A stretch of DNA of 64,000 bases from an uncultured Nocardioides sp. (GCF_947488515.1 NZ_CANKZF010000002.1:1090294-1154293); one strand, 5' to 3'. Positions 50,771 through 59,644 are shown, counted from the stretch's first letter. Numbers and translations are program-made. Notes: a model not told the origin generated them from the sequence alone.

Positions 50771-51433
50771 TCACCTACCGCCCGGTCGAACCAGCCCTGT
50801 CTCGTAGGCCGCGACGACGGCCTGCACGCGGTCACGCAGGCCGAGCTTCGCCAGTACCCCGGAGACGTGGGTTTTGACGGTGGTTTCGCCGAGGTAGAGC
50901 TCGGCCGCGATCTCGGCGTTGGACATCCCCCTGGCCAGGAGGCGGAGGACGTCCTTCTCACGCTCGGTCAGCGGTTGTAGTCGCGAGGCGCTATCGGGCC
51001 GAGGGGTAGGGGCGGCGCTGAACGTCTCGATGACGCGCAGCGTGACGCTCGGATCTAGCAGGCCCCCGCCGTGGGCAACGGTGCGCACGGCGTCGATGAG
51101 TCGTTCGGGCGGAGCGACCTTGAGCAGGAAGCCGCTGACTCCTGAGCGCAGCGCGGCCTCGACGTAGGCGTCCTCGTCGAACGTGGTGAGCACGACGACC
51201 TTGACGTCGGGGGAGCTGGCGAGCACGCGCCGGGCGCCCTCGATGCCGTCGACCTCAGGCATCCGGATGTCCATGAGGACGACATCGGGCTGGGTCTCGG
51301 CGACGACGCCCACGGCGGCGGCACCGTCGGAGGCTTCACCGACCACGTCGATGTCGGGCTCGGCGCTGAGCACCATGCGCAGCCCGACGCGCACCATGGC
51401 CTCGTCGTCGACAAGGACCACCCGGATACTCAT
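50771..51433 (-). CDS. NarL/LuxR-family response regulator
   Basis: 220 aa. Receiver with Asp9-Asp10, phosphoacceptor Asp55 (VVLMDIRMPEVDG) and FLLKV for the conserved Lys. LuxR HTH near the C-terminus (LTEREKDVLRLLARGMSNAEI ... TTVKTHVSGVLAKLGLRDRV). ATG 51433 is chosen over the longer frame and overlaps the kinase stop (ATGA). It pairs with the following kinase and probably controls the divergent membrane protein at 52789. Confidence 0.92.
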   Translation of the reverse strand: MSIRVVLVDDEAMVRVGLRMVLSAEPDIDVVGEASDGAAAVGVVAETQPDVVLMDIRMPEVDGIEGARRVLASSPDVKVVVLTTFDEDAYVEAALRSGVSGFLLKVAPPERLIDAVRTVAHGGGLLDPSVTLRVIETFSAAPTPRPDSASRLQPLTEREKDVLRLLARGMSNAEIAAELYLGETTVKTHVSGVLAKLGLRDRVQAVVAAYETGLVRPGGR

Positions 51434-52602
51434 CGCCACCTCCCGGTCAGGGGGAGCCGCGCGCACACGGTGAACCCCCCGTCGGTGCTCGGCGCCGCCG
51501 TCAGCGTGCCACCGAACATCGCGGCGCGCTCACGCATCCCGACCAGCCCGTGGCCGCCGACTGCGTCCGTGGGGTGCGGGGCCCCGGCGGGGTGCCGCGG
51601 CGGGTCGTTCTCGACGGCCAGCTCCACGACGTCGGGCGCGTAGCTGACTCTCACCCGTGTCTGAGCTTGTGGCGCGTGGCGCAGCACGTTGGTGAGGGCT
51701 TCCTGGATGATGCGGTAGGCGCTCACGTCCAAGGCCCGCGGTAGTTCGGCGACCGCGCCGGAGGTGGACAGCTCCACCGGCAGACCGGCGGCTCGCACGT
51801 CGGCCACCAGCTCCGGCACCCGGCGCAGCGACGGTACGACTGCCGCCGGTTCGTCGTTGCCCGACTCGCGGAGGATCCCGACGAGGGAGCGGAGCTCCTC
51901 CACGGACTGGCGCCCGAGCCGCTCGATGCCCAGCATGACGTCGCGTTCGTCCGGGCGCTCCTCGAGCACCTCGGCCAGCTGGCGGCGCAGGCCGCCGACC
52001 TGGAGGGTCATCACGCTGACCGAGTGCGCGACGACGTCGTGCACCTCGCGCGCGATGCGGGTCCTCTCCTCCACGACGGCGGCGTGCGCGGTGGCCTCGC
52101 GTTGGGCGTCCAGCACAGCGGTCAGCTCGACGAGCTGGGCGGTCCGGGTCTGCTCCCTCTGGACGAGCGTGCCCGCCCATCGGCCCGGGTAGAAGGCCGC
52201 GGGAAAGAAGATCGTGTCCCAGCTGAGCCCGTGCTGCGTGGCGTCGGTGGCGATGAACACCAGCACGGCGAGGGTCGTGCCCAGCATGGACCGCCGGGCC
52301 GGTGCCGCGTATCCCGCCCACGCGACGGCCAGCAACACGGAGATGAGGCCGGCACCGCCAGGACCCGGGGCGCCCACCACGACCCCGACCGGGTAGAAGC
52401 CCGCCATCAGCACGCAGCCCGTCGCGGGGAACCGGATGGCGACCAGGAACGACGTCGCGATCCACAGGGCGACCAGCGTCAAGGGACCCAGATCGGGGCG
52501 GAACGTCTCGTCGAGACTCGCCTCGGCCACGGCCAGCACTCCCATGACGGGAGCCGCCAGCAACGGGAATAGGCGGGGATCACGCCCGCGCGGCCAGTCC
52601 AT
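51430..52602 (-). CDS. Sensor histidine kinase (HisKA_3, DesK-like)
   Basis: 390 aa. Four to six N-terminal membrane helices (about residues 10-140) without a large sensor domain, then the phosphoacceptor helix with His188 (RTRIAREVHDVVAHSVSVM) and HATPase_c (QEALTNVLRHA, GHGLVGMRERAAMFGG). The membrane-embedded sensor is typical of cell-envelope-stress kinases. The open frame runs further upstream, but ATG 52602 sits at the natural start of the first membrane segment. Confidence 0.9.
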   Translation of the reverse strand: MDWPRGRDPRLFPLLAAPVMGVLAVAEASLDETFRPDLGPLTLVALWIATSFLVAIRFPATGCVLMAGFYPVGVVVGAPGPGGAGLISVLLAVAWAGYAAPARRSMLGTTLAVLVFIATDATQHGLSWDTIFFPAAFYPGRWAGTLVQREQTRTAQLVELTAVLDAQREATAHAAVVEERTRIAREVHDVVAHSVSVMTLQVGGLRRQLAEVLEERPDERDVMLGIERLGRQSVEELRSLVGILRESGNDEPAAVVPSLRRVPELVADVRAAGLPVELSTSGAVAELPRALDVSAYRIIQEALTNVLRHAPQAQTRVRVSYAPDVVELAVENDPPRHPAGAPHPTDAVGGHGLVGMRERAAMFGGTLTAAPSTDGGFTVCARLPLTGRWR

Positions 52603-52788
52603 GGCGAGAAGAGTAGGTGCCGGTGGGGCCTGTTCGGATCCGCCACATGAAGGAGGGGCGACCTCACTGACCTCCTCCTCGTAGAGGACCGAGGTCGGTA
52701 CTCCGCGATGGAAGTGCGACGAGGGCGCGGGCAGAAAGAGTCCTCGATGTCGCCGACGGTCGGCGACGACAGACACGAAGGATCCGAC

Positions 52789-53496
52789 ATGACGACCACT
52801 GCCCCCATCACCGAACCCACCCAGACCGCTGCCCGCGAGGCTGCTCACCCCACCCGCGGGTCCAGCACCCTGCGCCTGGTGGGAGGTGTCGCGCTGGTGG
52901 TCGGTCCGTTGCTGTTCTCTGCCGGCATGCTGACCTCGCCACCGCAGGAGAGCTTCTCCGACGCCGACTACATCGCGGCACTCTCCCGAGACCTGACGAT
53001 GACGCAGATCTCGGCACTGTTCCTGCACTACGCGAACGTGCTGATCGGGCTGGGCATCCTGGCAGCGCCGTCCCTGGTGAGGGGCGCGCGTGGCATGCGG
53101 CTCGTCGTGCTCGGTTCGCTCGCCACCGCCCTGGGATTCGTCAACGTGTCCGGGATGCTCCTCTCGGACTGGTGGAACTCCGCAGCCGGCACCGTGCTCG
53201 AGCCCGCGCAGGCAGAAGCAGTGTTCGCCCACGTCAAGGCGGCCTCCCTGCTGCCCTTCTGGGACGGCACGGAGATCCTGTCGACGATCGGCACGATCAT
53301 GGTTCTCGCCGGGCTCGCCCGAGCCGGTGCGCTGGGCTGGTGGACGATCGCCCTGCTGGTCACCGGCGTCGCCGCCCTTATCGTCCTGGGCTCGACACTG
53401 CCGGTCCTCGCGGCCGGTGCGGTGCTGGTCGGCTTCGCGCCGTTCGCGCTCATCGGGATGCGCCTCATCCAGCGCCACCGGCTCGAGGGCCGCTGA
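52789..53496 (+). CDS. Six-helix membrane protein next to the two-component system
   Basis: 235 aa from ATG 52789 (AAGGA upstream). About six membrane helices: LVGGVALVVGPLLFSAGML, ISALFLHYANVLIGLGIL, LVVLGSLATALGFVNVSGML, ILSTIGTIMVLAGLARAG, WWTIALLVTGVAALIVLGS and LPVLAAGAVLVGFAPFALIGM. No family assigned with certainty; it resembles DUF4386-type proteins. It is divergent from the kinase gene, so is a likely target of that regulator. Confidence 0.7.
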   Translation: MTTTAPITEPTQTAAREAAHPTRGSSTLRLVGGVALVVGPLLFSAGMLTSPPQESFSDADYIAALSRDLTMTQISALFLHYANVLIGLGILAAPSLVRGARGMRLVVLGSLATALGFVNVSGMLLSDWWNSAAGTVLEPAQAEAVFAHVKAASLLPFWDGTEILSTIGTIMVLAGLARAGALGWWTIALLVTGVAALIVLGSTLPVLAAGAVLVGFAPFALIGMRLIQRHRLEGR

Positions 53497-53685
53497 CACA
53501 CCCAGGGTCAGGTCAGACGGTGAGGGTGGAGAGCATCCGCGACCCCCCTTCACCGTCGGACCGCAGCCTTGCGGAGGCGATTGCCGAAGACGTCGACCGG
53601 ATCAGCGCCGGTCACCCGCGTTGCCCGTTGACGGTGCCGTCCGCGTGCACCGCGCCGACCACGATCTTGACCACGGAGACATCAG

Positions 53686-54033
53686 ATGACCCTTGAACGC
53701 ACCGAGCGCGTCCGCGACCTGTACCAGGCCTTCAACGATCGGGACCTCGATGCTGTCGTCGCCGCGATGGCCCCCGAGGTCGTCTGGCCGAACGGCTGGG
53801 AAGGTGGCCGACTGGTGGGACGCGACAGCGTGAGGAGCTACTGGGAGCGCCAGTGGCTTCACATCCGGCCGATCATGACGGTGCGAAGCGTCGAGGAACG
53901 CACCGACGGAAACGTGGAGGCGAAAGTTCACCTCCTGGTGCGCGACCCGGCCGGCAACGTCTTGTCACGCTCCAGCGCAGTACACGTCTACACCTTCACG
54001 CGCGATCTCGTACAGCACATGGTGGCCGAATAG
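53686..54033 (+). CDS. SnoaL/NTF2-like protein
   Basis: 115 aa. Cone-shaped NTF2-like fold: RVRDLYQAFNDRDLDAVVAAMAPEVVW is the classic SnoaL-like opening, VGRDSVRSYWERQW the middle helix, AKVHLLVRDPAGNVL the sheet and VYTFTRDLVQHMVAE the end. Likely binds or transforms a small hydrophobic ligand; no catalytic residues can be assigned. A 58-codon frame starting at GTG 53520 ends inside it but is weakly supported. Confidence 0.8.
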   Translation: MTLERTERVRDLYQAFNDRDLDAVVAAMAPEVVWPNGWEGGRLVGRDSVRSYWERQWLHIRPIMTVRSVEERTDGNVEAKVHLLVRDPAGNVLSRSSAVHVYTFTRDLVQHMVAE

Positions 54034-54414
54034 CGCCGCTTCGCCACCGCCCGGTCGTAGTGCTCGATGGCCTGCTCGACGTGGTCGGCCCACTTCGCTT
54101 CGATCGAGCTCGAGTTGTTGGACTTCCGCCAGAAGGACCAAGACGGCGGTGGCAAGTTCTTCGGCGATCCCATCCGGCGTCGGTTCGCCCCGGCCAACCC
54201 CAGTTGCGTGAGCTAAGTGGCGCGCTGGCGCCAGCGACTGCGCTGTTCGAGCGTGCTCATGACGCCTGCCTCTCCTCGGGCCTTCCTCTGGCCCCGTGCA
54301 GCAGTCAAGACCCACACCTGGACGTTGGCCAGACACCTGTGTACCACTGGCCAAGGCCAGACGACCGTCCGCCACCGCAATCCGTGCGTCCCTGCCGGGC
54401 TCGCGCCAAATCAC
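53988..54414 (-). pseudogene. Decayed minus-strand gene of unknown family
   Basis: Two frames carry protein-like pieces: EELATAVLVLLAEVQQ in one, and EAKWADHVEQAIEHYDRAVAKRRYSAT in another, overlapping in position. Together they look like one helical protein broken by a frameshift. I recognise no domain. Overlaps the 3' end of the SnoaL-like gene by about 45 bases. Confidence 0.35.
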
Positions 54415-54737
54415 ACCTCAATCGCATAGGGGGCGCTCGGGGGAAATTCGGGGGAAGTCTCGAGGGACTCGGGCCGCAGGTGCCGCATCGACCGGACCCC
54501 AACAGCTCCGCACTAGGGGCCGTCCGGGCGCCTCGCGGGTGGCCGAGGCCACGCGGGATCAGATGTCGCAACTCGACGTTGAGTTCCTCATGGCGCTTCT
54601 ACCGGAAACTACGTGTCACGTTCTCGTGGTCCAGCGGCGCCCCCCTATGCGATTGAGGTGTGGTAAAGCTGAAGTCGAGACGTACGCACATGCCGCGATC
54701 AGCGCGCCACCGATGCGTGTTCCCGTAGTGTCTGGGC
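54415..54737. other. 323-base stretch, no gene seen
   Basis: Lower GC than neighbours, no supported frame. It holds a diverged repeat piece (GCACATGCCGCGATCAGCGC, 54686-54705) and the -10 box at 54726. Confidence 0.4.
54726..54731 (+). promoter_or_regulatory. -10 box of a leaderless promoter (29-aa membrane peptide)
   Basis: TAGTGT, six bases before ATG 54738. Confidence 0.5.
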
Positions 54738-54827
54738 ATGTTCGACTTCGGCGTCTTGGAACTCGCGATTTCGCTCGTTCTGGTCGCCATTGTGGTGTGG
54801 CTGCTCACTCGACGTAAGCGAGGCTGA
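54738..54827 (+). CDS. 29-aa single-helix membrane peptide
   Basis: ATG 54738 to TGA 54825. Sequence MFDFGVLELAISLVLVAIVV followed by WLLTRRKRG: a complete membrane helix with a basic cytoplasmic end, like a small regulatory peptide or toxin-like peptide. It is too short to be found by length filters. Support: the -10 box at exact leaderless spacing, the clean TM-plus-positive layout, and the fact that its stop codon is the first codon of a repeat copy. Function unknown. Confidence 0.5.
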   Translation: MFDFGVLELAISLVLVAIVVWLLTRRKRG

Positions 54828-54882
54828 ACGTACTCATCTGCCGCGATGAGCTCGCGCGCATCGCGGCAGATCCGGACGTTCA
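54825..54882. repeat. Two repeat copies tail to tail (58-bp imperfect palindrome)
   Basis: Plus: TGAACGTACTCATCTGCCGC from 54825. Minus, from 54882 leftward: TGAACGTCCGGATCTGCCGC. The two are imperfect inverted copies with CTCGCGC at the centre. The plus TGA is the stop of the 29-aa peptide. Confidence 0.8.
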
Positions 54883-54965
54883 GGCAACCCTCGATAGACC
54901 TCGTCAACGGGCCATGCGACGCCCGCGGGATTGACGAACCATCGCGTTCGCTTCGTCTGGCGCGT
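54880..54965 (-). pseudogene. C-terminal remnant of an unrecognised protein
   Basis: The minus-strand frame ending in the repeat reads TKRTRWFVNPAGVAWPVDEV then YRGLPE, which looks like a real protein end (Trp-rich, folded-protein-like), with no intact start. It is probably what is left of a gene in front of the repeat copy. Confidence 0.25.
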
Positions 54966-54994
54966 TACGTGCGACGGACCTGAGACCGCCCGGC

Positions 54995-55738
54995 TCAGTA
55001 GGCCGCGTGCCGCCCCTTCGTCGTGGCGCGTTGCCACCGGCGCCACAGGCGCGGGACCACGAAGGCCGTCACCACAATCACTACCGTGATCACCACTGAC
55101 GCGCCCACGTCGAGTCCGAGCCGGATCGTGAGCAGGAAGCCGAGGCCGCCGATCGCGGCCAGGACCATCTCAGGCGGCGTCTTCGGCGCCGGCCGGACGG
55201 GCTGGCGGGGCGCGACGGGATCGGACCAGTGGACGCCGGACTTGCGCGCGGCCCGCACGACGCGGAGCAGTCCGGCGCACAGGGCGAGCGCCATCAGCAG
55301 CCCGGCGCTGTCGACGAAGACGGCGTGCGAGCCGGCCAAGGCAGTCGGGACGAGTCGATCGCGAGCAGCGACGGCGACCACCTTGCCGTCCACGACGTAC
55401 ACCGTGGCGGGGCCGGGCCGGAGATTCGCGCGCGCGGCGGCGGAGGGCAGCAGGCGGACATCACCGACAGCGCCACCATCATCGACGGTCCACCAGTTCT
55501 CCAGGGCGTCCCTCCGCTCGTCGAAGGGGCCCTCGAGGGTCACGGCGATCGCCGTCGTGCACGGAGGCGGCGTCTGTCCGCACTGCGCACCGCTCGTCAG
55601 CGCCTGCACCTCGCGGACGCTCCGCCAGAGGTCCTGCGCGACAAACGCGCTGATCGGGAGGAGCGCCACGGCCATCGCCAAGGCGTAGACCGTCGTCCGC
55701 GCTCCCCGGCGAACGACATCGACGATCTCGGGGGCCAC
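54995..55738 (-). CDS. Membrane protein with extracytoplasmic loop
   Basis: 247 aa from GTG 55738. An N-terminal helix (about residues 17-38), an extracytoplasmic domain with a Cys pair (AQCGQTPPPC), then helices near 145-160 (LLMALALCAGLLRVV) and 190-225 (MVLAAIGGLGFLLTIRLGLDVGASVVITVVIVV). Resembles 'Rv1476-like' small actinobacterial membrane proteins only in layout. No function assigned. Confidence 0.6.
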   Translation of the reverse strand: MAPEIVDVVRRGARTTVYALAMAVALLPISAFVAQDLWRSVREVQALTSGAQCGQTPPPCTTAIAVTLEGPFDERRDALENWWTVDDGGAVGDVRLLPSAAARANLRPGPATVYVVDGKVVAVAARDRLVPTALAGSHAVFVDSAGLLMALALCAGLLRVVRAARKSGVHWSDPVAPRQPVRPAPKTPPEMVLAAIGGLGFLLTIRLGLDVGASVVITVVIVVTAFVVPRLWRRWQRATTKGRHAAY

Positions 55739-56113
55739 CGCAGCAGTCTGCCCGCCAGCGGCGCGGACTCAGCGGAGGCCGGCGACCAGCGCGTCCACGC
55801 GCCCGCGGATGTCGTCACCGATCGGTCGGACAAAGCGATGCCCTTGCCCGGGAAGGACCGGGTGGTGTCGCAGCGTGCATCCTTGTCACCGACGCGTCCC
55901 AGCTGCGCTGAACCGGATCTCGGCAGATCCGGATGTTGCACGGCGGGCCGACGAGCGGCGGAATGGGCCACCTCGTGACCCAGGGAACAGTCCTGGCGCC
56001 GGGCGAGCCTAAGTAGTCTGCGGTTGTGCGATCGAACGTCCACCAGCGGATGGAACCAGAAGGGCCCTCCTGGTCAGCCACGGTAGCAACGCCCTACGCG
56101 GCGGCGCGGACTC
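55739..56113. other. 375-base gap with gene remnants and one repeat copy
   Basis: On the minus strand VRPIGDDIRGRVDALVAGL, with a stop at 55769, resembles the C-terminal helix of arsenate-reductase/low-molecular-weight phosphatase proteins, so a lost arsC-like gene is possible. A palindromic repeat copy is at 55909-55932. No intact gene. Confidence 0.35.
55909..55932. repeat. Self-palindromic dispersed repeat copy
   Basis: TGAA followed by CCGGATCT-CGGC-AGATCCGG: a perfect 8-bp hairpin made of the family core. In plus sense it begins TGAACCGGATCT. Confidence 0.65.
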
Positions 56114-56807
56114 TCACCAGGCGCCGAGCGACCTGAACTCCCCGATCTCGCGGGCCACCTCGCGTCCATGGGTGAATGGGACCATGTGAGCGCCACGGGC
56201 AAGGTGACCGAGCGCACAGCCGCCTGCCGTCAGCATGGTGGCCTGTTTCGCCCTCTCGACGAGCCATTGAGAAGGACAGATGTGGTCGTGGCGTCCGGAG
56301 AGCGCCCGGACAGGACATCGCGAATCCGCTAGCACCGAGTACAGGTCGATGTGACACCCGCATCCATCGCCCGCGCCATGGTCCAGAGCCCGGTTGGCCA
56401 GGATTGGCGTAGGAGCGTCGGCACCTCTCTCATCCCTTCGTGTGAGGCGGTCCCAACCACCGACGCGCCAGTGCCGGCCAGGACCTGGCCTGAGGATCGG
56501 TTGTATGCCCGACGAGGACGAGCCCGGCGACCATGTCGGGTCGGCGCCTCGCGGCCGCGGCCACGATCGGACAGCTTGCCGAGTGTCCCGCCAGCACCAC
56601 TCGGCGACCCGGTGGACACCGACGCTCGAGCAGCTCCTCAGCCAGGGCCTCAGGCCGCAGGTCAGTGTGCTTGGTCGCGCCTTCGCCATAACCGGGCAGC
56701 AACGCTACGTGGATGTCGTGCTGCCACGTAAGAGGAAGTGACTCCGTCGTAGGCCGCCAGGCTTCTTCGTCGAGCCCCAGCCCTGGAACCAACCGGATCG
56801 CTGTCAT
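56114..56807 (-). pseudogene. Alpha/beta hydrolase broken by two frameshifts
   Basis: Three frames together make one alpha/beta hydrolase. N-terminal: IRLVPGLGLDEEAWRP and the nucleophile elbow GHSASC (from 56807). Middle: REVPTLLRQSWPTGLWTMA. C-terminal: CPVRALSGRHDHICP (catalytic Asp) and GAHMVPFTHGREVAREI (catalytic His). Breaks lie near 56450 and 56355. Each catalytic residue survives, so decay is recent. Confidence 0.7.
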
Positions 56808-56986
56808 CTCGGCAGCCTGCCAGTTGGTGGGCGTCTGCGGCAGCCGGCGTCGTCAGGGCCACCCGCCTCCTCCGAGTGGGCCTCGGCGCGCCTGTTGAGT
56901 CAGAGACTGGCGCCAGGTGACTCGAGACGCCCCGACGCCGTCCGCGCCTGCGGCATGCTGGTAGCAGGAGACCCAGAAGGATCCGT

Positions 56987-57745
56987 ATGGCAGGGAAGGT
57001 CAGGCACGTGGATGTTCGCGTAGGGCTGTGTGGTTGGACGGTGTCGCAGACGTCGTACGTGCGTCAGTTCCCGCTGGTAGAGGTGCAGCACACCTTCTAC
57101 GAACCGCCCGCGGACGCGGTCCTGGCCCGGTGGCGGGCTCAGGTGCCCGCTGGCTTCGAGTTCATTATCAAGGCGTGGCAGATCGTCACGCACGAGTCCA
57201 ACAGCCCCACCTACCGGCGTCTGAAACGACCGTTGCCGGACAGCGACCGCGGACAGGTCGGGGCATTCCGCACAACCCCTCCGGTCCTCGCGGGCTGGCA
57301 GCGGACTCTTGCGTGCGCACGCATCCTGCGGGCCACCGCTGTGCTGCTGCAGTGCCCGAGAAGCTTCCGCCCCACGGCCGAGAACGTCGCACAGTTCCGC
57401 AGGTTCGTGTCGAAGGTTGAGCGGCCCGCCGGACGGTTGCTGTGGGAGCCCCGCGGAGAATGGCCCACAGAGCTGCTCGCGGAGCTCTGCGCAGAACTGG
57501 ACCTGGTCCACGTCGTGGACCCGATGCAGACCGAGACAGTGACGCCGGAGCAGACCTACTACCGGCTGCACGGCACCACCGGATCGCGGCACGTCCACAC
57601 CGACGATGAGCTCCGCCGCCTGCGCGACCTGGTCGACGGCCGGCCGTCGCCGTACGTCATGTTCAACAACCTGCCCCGCACCGGCGACGCCGAGCGGTTC
57701 CTTGCCCTGCTCCCCCCAACCCCTGATCAGCTGGGGTGGCGATAG
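56987..57745 (+). CDS. DUF72 (YecE-like) family protein
   Basis: 252 aa, TIM-barrel-like DUF72. VGLCGWTVSQTSYVRQFPLVEVQHTFYEPP is the family opening, PAGFEFIIKAWQIVTH the second conserved block, LLWEPRGEWP the third and YYRLHGTTGSRH and YVMFNNLPRTGDAERF the C-terminal blocks. AAGGAT precedes ATG 56987. The family has no established reaction; nuclease and sugar-isomerase-like roles have been suggested. Confidence 0.88.
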   Translation: MAGKVRHVDVRVGLCGWTVSQTSYVRQFPLVEVQHTFYEPPADAVLARWRAQVPAGFEFIIKAWQIVTHESNSPTYRRLKRPLPDSDRGQVGAFRTTPPVLAGWQRTLACARILRATAVLLQCPRSFRPTAENVAQFRRFVSKVERPAGRLLWEPRGEWPTELLAELCAELDLVHVVDPMQTETVTPEQTYYRLHGTTGSRHVHTDDELRRLRDLVDGRPSPYVMFNNLPRTGDAERFLALLPPTPDQLGWR

Positions 57746-57881
57746 GGCGCTCCGCGGGAGCCTTGGAGGAGGGTAGCCGCCGTTCCACCTCACCTCACCC
57801 CGAGGGACCAGAGCCGATCCGCTATCCCTTTCCCGGGCGCTAGCGTCGCAACCACCGACCTCATGAAGCCAGAGGAACCCG

Positions 57882-58637
57882 ATGACCGTCCAGGAGCTCA
57901 TCCTCGTCCGCCACGGCCAGTCCGAGGGTAACGTCGCGGCCGAGAAGGCGCAGCGCGACGGCGTGGAACACATCGACGTACCTGCTCGGGACCCCGATGT
58001 GGTGCTCTCCGAAACCGGCCGCGAGCAGGCGGCGGCTGTCGGACGCTGGCTACAGGGCCTGTCCGAGGACGAGCGGCCCGGCATCGTGTGGACGAGCCCT
58101 TACCGTCGGGCGCGGGAGACAGCGGAGATCGCCCTCGAGGTCTGCGACCTCGACCTGGACTTCCGCGTTGACGAGCGCCTTCGCGACCGCGACATGGGGA
58201 TCACAGACATGCTGACCGGCGCTGGCATCAGCTCGCGCTATCCGGAGGAGGCAAAGCGGCGCAAGTGGATCGGCAAGTTCTACTACCGGCCCCCCGGCGG
58301 GGAGTCGTGGGCAGACGTCACACTTCGGGTTCGGGCAGTACTCACCGATCTTGCGCACAACGAGAGTGCCGAGCGGGTACTGGTCACGGCTCACGACGTC
58401 GTGCTGCTGCTGTTCACCTACGTGGCGGAGGGTCTCGACGAGGACGCGGTGCTGGAGCGCGCCCGCACCAACGGGCTGCGCAACGCATCCGTCTCCAGAC
58501 TGAAACGCGACGAGAGTTCGCCCACGGGCTGGACCGTGACGGCGTACAACGAGGACGCCCACCTCCTCAACGAAGGCGTGGAGGTCACCGACCAGGCCGG
58601 GGCATCCGAGGACGTGGACGACGAGGTACCGGCATGA
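57882..58637 (+). CDS. Histidine phosphatase (phosphoglycerate mutase family)
   Basis: 251 aa. LILVRHGQSEGN holds the phosphorylated His (about residue 10); TSPYRRARETAE, GGESWADVTLRV and VLVTAHDVVLLLF (second His) follow. A long acidic tail (EVTDQAGASEDVDDEVPA) has no family match. AGAGGA upstream of ATG 57882 and a TAGCGT box further up. The stop overlaps the NAD(P)HX dehydratase start (ATGA). The linked role is unclear; a phosphatase clearing a damaged metabolite would fit. Confidence 0.85.
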   Translation: MTVQELILVRHGQSEGNVAAEKAQRDGVEHIDVPARDPDVVLSETGREQAAAVGRWLQGLSEDERPGIVWTSPYRRARETAEIALEVCDLDLDFRVDERLRDRDMGITDMLTGAGISSRYPEEAKRRKWIGKFYYRPPGGESWADVTLRVRAVLTDLAHNESAERVLVTAHDVVLLLFTYVAEGLDEDAVLERARTNGLRNASVSRLKRDESSPTGWTVTAYNEDAHLLNEGVEVTDQAGASEDVDDEVPA

Positions 58638-59503
58638 CCGGGTCGAAGGGCGGCACCCTTGACTCCCCCACCCTCATCACTCCCGAGGTTCTGCGTGCCT
58701 GGCAACTGCCAGGGCCTGGAGGATCAAAGTACTCCCGCGGTCAGGTGCTCGTCGTCGGTGGCGCCGCCGCGACCCCAGGCGCGGTGATGCTCGCGGGGAC
58801 AGCAGCGCTGCGGATGGGGGCCGGGCGACTGGCGCTGGCCGTCGACGCCGCGGTGGCGCCCCATGTCGCGGTTGCGATCCCCGAGTCGGGCGTCAGTGGC
58901 CTCGAGGATGAGGAGCTCATGTCCCAGGAGGCCGACGGAGCCGATGCGGTCCTGGTAGGGCCTGGCCTTGACGACGCCGATGTCGCCGGCGAACTGCTCG
59001 AGCGCCTGGCTCGGTTCGTCGATGACAACACCCCCGTCGTCGTGGATGCCTACGCCGCCACTGTCCTCCCCGACGTCTCCGCGCAGTGCCGCACAGCACT
59101 GGCCGGGCGCCTGCTCGCCACCCCCAACACCGGCGAGCTGGCTCGTCTAGTCGGGGCCGACGACCTCGCTGACGACGAGATCGCGCCGGCCGCGGACTCA
59201 GTGCGCGAGGCGTACGACGCCACAGTGGCCGCAGTCGGCTGGGTCGTCGCCGCCAACGGCGTCTGGCGCTCCACCACCGGCGACACGGGGCTGGGCACCT
59301 CCGGCAGCGGCGACGTGCTCGCCGGTGCGATCACCGGGCTGCTCGCCCGCGGCGCCGGTAACGCCCAGGCGATGGCTTGGGGGGTGCACAGCCACGCCGC
59401 CGCTGGGGACGCCCTCGCCGCCCGGCTCGGCCGGGTGGGCTACCTGGCCAGCGAGCTCGTCGACGAGCTGCCGCTCGTCCTGGGGTCGCTACGCGGCGAT
59501 TGA
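58634..59503 (+). CDS. nnrD: ADP/ATP-dependent NAD(P)H-hydrate dehydratase
   Basis: 289 aa ribokinase-like fold. Repairs hydrated NAD(P)H (NADHX/NADPHX). KYSRGQVLVVGGAAATPGA, AGTAALRMGAGRLALAV, LVGPGL, VVDAYAATVLPD, ATPNTGELARLVG (family: TPH.GE), and GTSGSGDVLAGAITGLLARG with the catalytic Asp. The separate epimerase domain (NnrE) is absent, so this is a stand-alone dehydratase. It is coupled to the histidine phosphatase by an ATGA overlap. The chromosome probably has another NnrE/NnrD elsewhere. Confidence 0.9.
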   Translation: MTGSKGGTLDSPTLITPEVLRAWQLPGPGGSKYSRGQVLVVGGAAATPGAVMLAGTAALRMGAGRLALAVDAAVAPHVAVAIPESGVSGLEDEELMSQEADGADAVLVGPGLDDADVAGELLERLARFVDDNTPVVVDAYAATVLPDVSAQCRTALAGRLLATPNTGELARLVGADDLADDEIAPAADSVREAYDATVAAVGWVVAANGVWRSTTGDTGLGTSGSGDVLAGAITGLLARGAGNAQAMAWGVHSHAAAGDALAARLGRVGYLASELVDELPLVLGSLRGD

Positions 59504-59566
59504 TCGACCGTCCTTACCGCCCGACGGTCCGCGGAGTATGCGCCTTCGGCGTTTTCCGGCTCTGAG

Positions 59567-59614
59567 CAATTCCGGATGTCGCGAGGGTCCCCGACAGGCG
59601 GCGAAAAGACGCGG
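59567..59614 (-). repeat. Diverged dispersed repeat behind the serine hydrolase gene
   Basis: ATTCCGGATGTCGCGAGG and AGGCGGCGAAAAGACGCGG (59596-59614), the second half of the long form of the repeat. It lies 30 bases from the stop of the minus-strand serine hydrolase. Confidence 0.5.
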
Positions 59615-59644
59615 CTCTTCGACTAGACGCGCCGATCGCGGAAG

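Noticed and set aside
53520..53696. 58-codon frame from GTG ending in the SnoaL-like gene
   Set aside because: No ribosome site or -10 box, no known family, and the last part is Thr/Pro-rich; kept only as a remark.
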